NCBI GenBank assembly: GCA_017476965.1
Contig: JAFUXX010000149.1
Coordinates: forward strand, 1-7,205
Origin: Kiritimatiellia bacterium
Lineage (GTDB): Bacteria; Verrucomicrobiota; Kiritimatiellia; RFP12; UBA3636
Direction of reading: 5' to 3'
Length of the DNA stretch: 7,205 nt
Shown piece by piece: positions 1-4,874 of this stretch; position 1 is the stretch's first letter; each line of letters starts with the position of its first letter. The translations under genes and the position numbers were made by a program. Under the pieces are notes generated by a model, which had not been told where the DNA came from, did not search any database, and saw nothing but the letters and a program-made list of their open reading frames with translations.

Positions 1-1757
1 CGCTCGGCATACGTCCGGAGTTCGGCGCGGTGGACACCTGCGCCGGAGAGTTCGAAGCCGTCACGCCGTACTACTACTCGCATTACTCGATGGACGCCGT
101 CTGCGCCGCTCCGGCCGCCGCGGATGCGGACTGCGGCCCTTTCGCGCGTCCGGGCGCCGGCGCGCGGCCTCGCAAGGTCATGGTTCTCGGCGGCGGACCG
201 AACAGGATCGGCCAGGGGATCGAATTCGACTGGTGCTGCTGCCACGCGGCGTTCGCGCTGCGGAAGATGGGCATCGAAGTCGTGATGGTGAACTCCAACC
301 CGGAAACCGTCTCGACCGACTACGACACATCGGACCGCCTCTACTTCGAGCCGCTGACCTTCGAGGACGTGATGGAAGTCTACGAGCGGGAAGGATGCGA
401 CGGCGCGATCGTCCAGTTCGGCGGCCAGACTCCGCTGAACCTCGCCGAACGGCTGGAAAACGCGGGCGTGAGGATACTGGGCACGTCGCCGCGCGACATC
501 GCGCTCGCGGAGGACCGCGACTTCTTCCGCGCCCTCGTCTCCGAAGTCGGCGTGAAGCAGCCGCCGAGCGGAATCGCGCACACCGTTGCCGACGCCATCG
601 GGATCGCCGGCGAAATCGGCTATCCGGTGCTGGTGCGGCCGAGCTTCGTGCTGGGAGGCCGCGGCATGGCGATCGTCTACCGCGAAGAGCGCCTGCGCGA
701 ATACGTCGAAGAGGCGGCGAGGATTTCGCAAGGCCGTCCGATACTGATCGACAAGTTCCTCACGAACGCGATCGAGCTCGACGTCGATTGCGTGTCGGAC
801 GGAAGCGCCACCGTCGTGGGCGCGATCCTCGAACACGTCGAAGCCGCGGGGTGCCACAGCGGCGACGCCGCCGCGGTCACGCCGCCGGTGTCGCTCTCGC
901 GTGAAACGGTCGCCGAAGTCGAGCGCATCGCGCGCACGTTCGCGGAGCGGCTGCACGTCTGCGGGCTGATGAACATCCAGCTCGCCGTGAAGGACGGCGA
1001 GGTGTGGATGATCGAGGTCAACCCGCGCGCATCGCGCACCGTCCCGTTCGTGTCGAAGGCGGTAGGCTGGTCGCTAGCCGGAGCGGCGTCGCGCTGCATG
1101 GCCGGGGAGAAGCTGGGCGCCGGGGCGGCGGAGGCCGCCGCGGTGGCGCTGCCTTACTCCTGCGCCAAGGAAGCGGTGTTCCCGTTCGTGAAATTCCCGG
1201 GCGCGGACATCACGCTCACGCCGGAGATGAAATCGACCGGCGAAGTGATGGCGTTCGGGCGCGACGCGGCGTCCGCCTACCGCAAGAGCCAGATCGCGGC
1301 GGGGAGTCCGCTGCCGCGGCCCGGCGACGGCGGGATAGTCATGTCGATCCGCGACGAGGACAAGGCCGCGGCCGTTCCGCTCGCGCAGAAGCTTTCGGCG
1401 ACGGGCTACGAGATATGGGCGACGCGCGGGACCTCCACCGCGCTCTGGCGCGCGGGCGTGGAATGCAACGCGCTCTACCGCGTCGCGCTCGGCTCGCCCA
1501 ACGCCCTCGACCTCATCCGCCTCGGCAAGGTCAAGTGGATAGTCAACACGCGCGAGGACGGCGAAATGGCCGCGCACGACAGCGCCAAGATCCGCCCCGC
1601 GGCCGTGCTGCACGGCGTCCCTGTGACCACGACGCTCGCGGGCTTCGCCGAGGCCGTGAAAGGCCTCGCCTCCGCGGACGGCGGGCCGGCGCCCGAAATG
1701 CTTTCCCTCCAGGAACTGCACTCCGGAATCCGGAGCGCCAAACAAAAACGGCAATGA
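1..1757 (+). CDS. carB: Carbamoyl-phosphate synthase large subunit, C-terminal half (5' end outside window)
   Basis: The large subunit of carbamoyl-phosphate synthase makes carbamoyl phosphate from bicarbonate, two ATP and ammonia passed from CarA-bound glutamine. The product feeds arginine and pyrimidine synthesis in the cytoplasm. The gene is open from the left edge (first full codon at base 3) and gives 584 residues, ending with TGA at 1755-1757. By family comparison these match roughly the last 575 of about 1075 residues in E. coli CarB, so the first ATP-grasp half is missing. Visible motifs: [13 protein letters not shown] from base 180; the [14 protein letters not shown] block near 315-355; ATP-grasp [13 protein letters not shown] at 627-665; HSGD at 855-866; [16 protein letters not shown] from 1014. 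An MGS-like allosteric domain runs from about 1335 to 1720. Its effector-site threonines (ATRGT, codons at 1422 and 1431) are kept, while the lysine of the E. coli NKV motif is arginine (YRV). The gene ends in the typical [11 protein letters not shown] region. The partial state is only the window edge; no frameshift is seen. Confidence 0.97.
   Translation, partial: LGIRPEFGAVDTCAGEFEAVTPYYYSHYSMDAVCAAPAAADADCGPFARPGAGARPRKVMVLGGGPNRIGQGIEFDWCCCHAAFALRKMGIEVVMVNSNPETVSTDYDTSDRLYFEPLTFEDVMEVYEREGCDGAIVQFGGQTPLNLAERLENAGVRILGTSPRDIALAEDRDFFRALVSEVGVKQPPSGIAHTVADAIGIAGEIGYPVLVRPSFVLGGRGMAIVYREERLREYVEEAARISQGRPILIDKFLTNAIELDVDCVSDGSATVVGAILEHVEAAGCHSGDAAAVTPPVSLSRETVAEVERIARTFAERLHVCGLMNIQLAVKDGEVWMIEVNPRASRTVPFVSKAVGWSLAGAASRCMAGEKLGAGAAEAAAVALPYSCAKEAVFPFVKFPGADITLTPEMKSTGEVMAFGRDAASAYRKSQIAAGSPLPRPGDGGIVMSIRDEDKAAAVPLAQKLSATGYEIWATRGTSTALWRAGVECNALYRVALGSPNALDLIRLGKVKWIVNTREDGEMAAHDSAKIRPAAVLHGVPVTTTLAGFAEAVKGLASADGGPAPEMLSLQELHSGIRSAKQKRQ
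1754..1757 (+). promoter_or_regulatory. ATGA stop-start overlap coupling carB to the PII gene
   Basis: The four bases ATGA hold both the PII start codon (1754-1756) and the carB stop codon TGA (1755-1757). The preceding stretch at about 1739-1753 is A-rich and has no purine-rich ribosome binding sequence at a usable distance. This is the classic layout for termination-reinitiation, in which ribosomes finishing carB start on PII. The overlap is seen directly; the coupling is inferred. Confidence 0.75.
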
Positions 1758-2095
1758 AACTCATAATCGCATACATCCAGCCCGAAAGGCTGAACGCGGT
1801 GAAACAGGCGTTGTTCGCCCGCGAAATCTACAAGATGTCCGTGACGAACGCGCTCGGCTGCGGACAACAGGGCGGTTACGTCCACATGTACCGCGGCGCG
1901 GTCGAGGAGGTCTCGCTCCTCAAGAAGATGCGCCTCGCGATCGGCGTGAACGACGACTTCGTCGAGAAAACGATCGAGGCGATCGTGGAGGGGGCCAGGA
2001 CCGGCGACATCGGCGACGGAAAGATTTTCGTGCTGCCGATGGAGGAATGCGTCCGCATCAGGACCGGCGAACGCGGTCCGGCGGCGATCGGTTAG
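1754..2095 (+). CDS. glnK: PII nitrogen regulatory protein (GlnB/GlnK family) lacking Tyr51
   Basis: PII proteins are trimeric cytoplasmic sensors that bind ATP or ADP and 2-oxoglutarate and control targets through a flexible T-loop. This one is 113 residues (family usual 112) and aligns without gaps to E. coli GlnB. Seen directly: the second PII signature [11 protein letters not shown] at residues 83-93; nucleotide-site residues G87, D88, G89, K90, R101 and R103; 2-oxoglutarate residues Q39 and K58. The T-loop reads Y46-R47-G48-A49-V50-E51-E52, so the usual uridylylated Tyr51 is Glu; R38 and K40 of E. coli are Q and G. R47, which enters the AmtB pore in the known GlnK-AmtB complex, is kept. 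The ATG overlaps the carB stop (ATGA), and no Shine-Dalgarno lies close by: the nearest GGAG is 18 bases upstream. This suggests coupled translation. The symbol glnK is chosen for linkage to amtB just downstream; glnB would be equally fair by sequence. Confidence 0.95.
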   Translation: MKLIIAYIQPERLNAVKQALFAREIYKMSVTNALGCGQQGGYVHMYRGAVEEVSLLKKMRLAIGVNDDFVEKTIEAIVEGARTGDIGDGKIFVLPMEECVRIRTGERGPAAIG

Positions 2096-2112
2096 TGGTT
2101 GGTGGTTGGAGG
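2095..2112 (+). repeat. Tandem GTGGTTG repeat forming a two-tier G-quadruplex-type motif before amtB
   Basis: Two exact head-to-tail copies of GTGGTTG lie at 2095-2101 and 2102-2108, followed by GAGG. The result is five GG doublets (2097-2098, 2101-2102, 2104-2105, 2108-2109, 2111-2112) separated by one or two bases: GGTTGGTGGTTGGAGG. This fits the minimal two-tier G-quadruplex pattern and resembles the GGTTGG arms of the thrombin-binding aptamer. The last doublets are part of the amtB Shine-Dalgarno sequence. The repeat and G spacing are seen directly; folding in the mRNA and any regulatory effect are inferred. Confidence 0.5.
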
Positions 2113-2114
2113 AG
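2108..2114 (+). promoter_or_regulatory. Shine-Dalgarno sequence of amtB, decides its start
   Basis: GGAGGAG at 2108-2114 is a near-ideal ribosome binding site 8 bases before the ATG at 2123. It picks that ATG over the in-frame TTG at 2099 and GTG at 2102, which lie upstream of or inside the site and would add eight or seven residues with no family match. Confidence 0.8.
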
Positions 2115-2122
2115 AATTTGCG

Positions 2123-3418
2123 ATGGAAACTGAAATTGCAGCAACGGCCGTGCAGACGAACCTGAATGTCGTCTGGACGCTTATCGCGGGCATACTGGTC
2201 TTCACGATGCAGGCGGGCTTCGCCCTGGTCGAGACCGGGTTCACGCGGGCGAAAAACGCGGCGAACATCATGATGAAGAACCTGATGGACTTCGCGGCGG
2301 GCGCGCTCGCCTTCTACGTCCTCGGCGCGGCGCTGATGTTCGGCGCGTCGAAGGCGGCGGGCTGGCTCGGCTGGGGCGGGCTCGGGATGCCGTCGCTCTC
2401 GGCGGGCGAAGGGTCGTGGGACTGGACGTTCTTCTTCTTCCAGACGATGTTCGCCGCCACGGCCGCGACGATCGTCTCGGGCGCCGTCGCGGAGCGCATC
2501 GAGTTCAAGAGCTACCTCGTCTACTCGGTACTCGTCTCCGCCGTGGTCTATCCGGTCAGCGGCCACTGGATGTGGGGCGGCCTCGCCGGGGAGGCGTCGC
2601 AGGGCTGGATCGAAAAACTCGGCTTCCACGATTTCGCCGGCTCGACGGTCGTGCATTCCGTCGGCGGCTGGATAGCCCTTGCGGGCGCGATGGCGCTCGG
2701 GCCGCGCATCGGCAAGTACCGTCCCGACGGAAGCGCCAACCCGATTCCCGGACACTCTCTCGTGCTCGGCACGCTCGGCGTGTTCCTGCTGTGGATCGGC
2801 TGGTTCGGCTTCAACCCCGGCTCGTACACCGAGGGCGTCGGGTCCATCGGCCGCGTGGCGATGACGACCAACCTCGCCGCCTGCGCCGGGACTTGCGCCG
2901 CGCTCGCGACGGCATGGATCGTCATGGGCAAGCCCGACCTCACGATGGCGCTCAACGGGACGCTCGCGGGCCTCGTCGCCATCACGGCGCCGTGCGACGT
3001 CGTCACGGCCAACGCCTCGATCGCGATCGGCGCGATCGCCGGCGTGTTGGTGGTGTTCTCGGTCTTCGCCCTCGACCGCCTGCATATCGACGATCCCGTG
3101 GGAGCGGTCTCCGTGCACTGCGTCAACGGCGTCTGGGGAACGCTGGCGACCGGCATCTTCGCGGCGCCGCTTTCGGCGGGCTACGGCAACGACCTCGCCG
3201 GTCTCGCCTACGGCGGCGGCTTCAAGTTCCTCGGAATCCAGCTCGCCGGAGCCGGCGCGACCGCGGTCTGGGCTTTCGGCTGCGGCTGGGCCGTGTTCCG
3301 CGTTCTCAAGGCCTGCGGAATACTGCGCGTGAGCGCGAAGACCGAACTCAAGGGACTCGACGTCGTCGAACACGGCGAAGACGCATACGCGTCGTTCCAG
3401 TTCTTCAGCAACATCTGA
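2123..3418 (+). CDS. amtB: Ammonium transporter, Amt/Mep/Rh family
   Basis: This is an inner-membrane ammonium channel that works as a trimer and imports ammonium for assimilation. From the ATG at 2123 it has 431 residues, normal for the family, with about eleven hydrophobic segments (roughly 14-36, 52-74, 102-124, 128-148, 174-194, 210-230, 245-267, 276-290, 296-317, 326-348, 370-397). Pore residues are in place by alignment to E. coli AmtB: the Phe gate F106 and F110 (FQTMF), W151, D170 and H178 (DFAGSTVVH), F230 and S234 (GFNPGS), and the second pore histidine H332 (VSVHCVNG). The cytoplasmic tail ends with the family motif GLDVVEHGEDAY, the region contacted by PII. No cleavable signal peptide is evident. 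The gene sits 27 bases after a PII gene, the usual glnK-amtB pairing, which supports gating by that PII. No key residue is missing. Confidence 0.97.
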   Translation: METEIAATAVQTNLNVVWTLIAGILVFTMQAGFALVETGFTRAKNAANIMMKNLMDFAAGALAFYVLGAALMFGASKAAGWLGWGGLGMPSLSAGEGSWDWTFFFFQTMFAATAATIVSGAVAERIEFKSYLVYSVLVSAVVYPVSGHWMWGGLAGEASQGWIEKLGFHDFAGSTVVHSVGGWIALAGAMALGPRIGKYRPDGSANPIPGHSLVLGTLGVFLLWIGWFGFNPGSYTEGVGSIGRVAMTTNLAACAGTCAALATAWIVMGKPDLTMALNGTLAGLVAITAPCDVVTANASIAIGAIAGVLVVFSVFALDRLHIDDPVGAVSVHCVNGVWGTLATGIFAAPLSAGYGNDLAGLAYGGGFKFLGIQLAGAGATAVWAFGCGWAVFRVLKACGILRVSAKTELKGLDVVEHGEDAYASFQFFSNI

Positions 3419-3438
3419 CCCGGAGCGCGGGTGCGCGG

Positions 3439-3445
3439 AAGGGGA
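3439..3445 (+). promoter_or_regulatory. Probable ribosome binding site of gltD
   Basis: AAGGGGA at 3439-3445 lies 7 bases before the ATG at 3453 and supports that start. The 34-base gap after amtB (3419-3452) holds little else. A weak 4-bp stem (CCCG at 3419-3422 with CGGG at 3428-3431) has no T-run and does not look like a terminator. Confidence 0.55.
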
Positions 3446-3452
3446 TCCGACA

Positions 3453-4811
3453 ATGCAACGGACACACGACACATACCGCCCCGTCGGCGAACGCAAGGGC
3501 GACTGGCGCGAGGTGGAGCGCATGCTCGGCGAGGACGAGCTGCGCGACCGGACCTCGCGGTGCATGAATTGCGGCCAGCCGTTCTGCCACGCCTACGGAT
3601 GCCCTCTCGGCAACCTGGCGCCCGACCAGAACCGCGCCGTGGCGCGCGGCGACTGGAAGCGCGCCTACGAACTGCTTTCGCGCAACTCCGACTTCCCCGA
3701 GTTCACTTCGCGGATATGCCCCGCGCTCTGCGAAGCGTCGTGCGTCCACGGGCTCGACGACGAAGCGGTGACGATCCGCCAGAGCGAAAAGCGGATCATC
3801 GAAACCGCCTTCGCCAACGGCTGGGTGGTGCCCCGCCCGCCCGCCGCCGCCAACGGCAAACGCGCCGCCGTGATCGGTGCCGGTCCGGCCGGGCTTTCCG
3901 CCGCGGTCACGCTCCGGCGCCGCGGATGGGAAACCACCGTGTACGAGCGGCGCGCCGACATCGGCGGATTGCTGCGCTACGGCATTCCGTGCTTCAAGCT
4001 CGACAAGGCGCTCGTCGACCGCCGCCGCAAAATCCTGGAGGCGGAGGGCGTCCGCTTCGTCACGGGGTGCGAGGTCGGCGTGGACGTCTCGGCGGAGTGG
4101 CTCGCGCGGCGCCACGACGCCGTCGTCGTCGCGATCGGCACGCCGGCGGCGCGCGATCTCGGAATCCCGGGGCGCGGGCTGGGCGGCATCCACCTCGCGC
4201 TGGAGTTCCTCGAAGGACAGAACCGGTTCCTCACCGGCGAAATCGCCGAGCCGCCGGTCTGCACCAAGGGGCGGCGCGTCCTCGTGATAGGCGGCGGCGA
4301 CACCGGCTCGGACTGCGTCGGCACGGCCATCCGACAAGGTGCCGCGAGCGTGACGCAGATCGAGATAATGCCGCGTCCGCCGGAGACGCGCGGCGCTTCC
4401 ACGCCGTGGCCGCTCTGGCCCTACCAGCTCAGGACGAGCTCCAGCCACCTCGAAGGGTGCGAGCGCAGGTGGGGCCTCAACTCCCTGCGTTTCGTCGGCG
4501 AAAACGGCGCCGTGGCGGGCGTCGAAGTCGAGACCGTAGAGTGGGAGTTTTCGCCCGAAGGCCGGCCGCTCAAGTTCCATCCCGTTCCCGGGACGAAGGA
4601 AACGATAGCGGCCGACCGCGTCTTTCTCGCGATGGGCTTCACGGGCGTTCCGGCCGACAACCCGATCGCGGCGCAGCTCGGGCTGGAGTTCACGCCGCGC
4701 ACGGCGCTCGTCTCCGACGAAGCGCGCGGGATTTTCTGCGTGGGCGACTGCGCCAACGGCGCGTCGCTCGTGGTGCGGGCGCTGGCGTCCGGAAAGGCGC
4801 TGCGGCTGTAG
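3453..4811 (+). CDS. gltD: Glutamate synthase small subunit (NAD(P)H-dependent, GltD)
   Basis: The small subunit of glutamate synthase oxidises NAD(P)H on FAD and passes electrons to GltB, which makes two glutamates from glutamine and 2-oxoglutarate. The protein has 452 residues. In order: an N-terminal iron-sulfur region with C37, C40, C45 and C50 (CMNCGQPFCHAYGC) and C89, C93 and C97 (CPALCEASC); an FAD-binding Rossmann motif GAGPAG at 142-147; the GGLLRYGIPCFKLDK block at 171-185; a second nucleotide motif VIGGGDTGSD at 278-287 for NAD(P)H; the MPRPPETRG and PWPLWP segments near 306-323; and a closing FAD motif CVGDCANGASLVVRA at 429-443. This arrangement is typical of GltD rather than of related dihydropyrimidine dehydrogenase subunits, and gltB follows directly. 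The C-terminus stops about 15-20 residues early: the usual helix after the VVRA motif, of the type AAxxID, is absent, and the protein ends GKALRL before TAG. Otherwise the domains are complete. Confidence 0.95.
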   Translation: MQRTHDTYRPVGERKGDWREVERMLGEDELRDRTSRCMNCGQPFCHAYGCPLGNLAPDQNRAVARGDWKRAYELLSRNSDFPEFTSRICPALCEASCVHGLDDEAVTIRQSEKRIIETAFANGWVVPRPPAAANGKRAAVIGAGPAGLSAAVTLRRRGWETTVYERRADIGGLLRYGIPCFKLDKALVDRRRKILEAEGVRFVTGCEVGVDVSAEWLARRHDAVVVAIGTPAARDLGIPGRGLGGIHLALEFLEGQNRFLTGEIAEPPVCTKGRRVLVIGGGDTGSDCVGTAIRQGAASVTQIEIMPRPPETRGASTPWPLWPYQLRTSSSHLEGCERRWGLNSLRFVGENGAVAGVEVETVEWEFSPEGRPLKFHPVPGTKETIAADRVFLAMGFTGVPADNPIAAQLGLEFTPRTALVSDEARGIFCVGDCANGASLVVRALASGKALRL

Positions 4812-4814
4812 GAG

Positions 4815-4839
4815 CGCGGTCCGGCGGCCCGCCGGCGCG
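4815..4839 (+). promoter_or_regulatory. GC-rich hairpin in the gltD-gltB gap
   Basis: CCGGCG (4821-4826) and CGCCGG (4830-4835) form a perfect 6-bp stem around a GCC loop. After a 2-base bulge (GT, 4819-4820) the stem extends by four pairs (CGCG at 4815-4818 with CGCG at 4836-4839). It begins three bases after the gltD stop. No T-run follows, so it is not a standard intrinsic terminator. It could affect mRNA processing or stability, or attenuate gltB, but in DNA this GC-rich a short hairpin may also arise by chance. Confidence 0.4.
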
Positions 4840-4862
4840 AATTGCGAACAACGAAGGGAAAC

Positions 4863-4867
4863 GAGGT
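4863..4867 (+). promoter_or_regulatory. Probable ribosome binding site of gltB
   Basis: GAGGT at 4863-4867 is 7 bases before the ATG at 4875 but only one base before the other in-frame ATG at 4869. A weaker AAGGG at 4854-4858 could serve the 4869 start at 10 bases. The stronger match favours 4875. Confidence 0.5.
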
Positions 4868-4874
4868 CATGGAC

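Noticed and set aside
2107..2121. Sigma-54-like element before amtB (TGG, then GG-N10-GC spacing, ending TTGC)
   Set aside because: Spacing fits the -24/-12 pattern, but the CAC part is absent and the predicted start near 2133 would fall inside amtB, after its ATG. The bases are better explained as the Shine-Dalgarno sequence and spacer.
2099..2122. Upstream in-frame TTG or GTG starts for amtB
   Set aside because: They lie before or inside the strong Shine-Dalgarno sequence and add residues with no family match; the ATG at 2123 is correctly spaced.
3419..3431. Short inverted repeat CCCG/CGGG just after amtB as a terminator
   Set aside because: Only 4 bp, no T-run, and gltD begins 34 bases after amtB; expected by chance in GC-rich DNA.
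1475..3565. Long - strand open frame (about 696 codons) opposite PII and amtB
   Set aside because: Same cause: codon-aligned antisense of two + strand genes in one frame, low-complexity translation, no ribosome site or domain.
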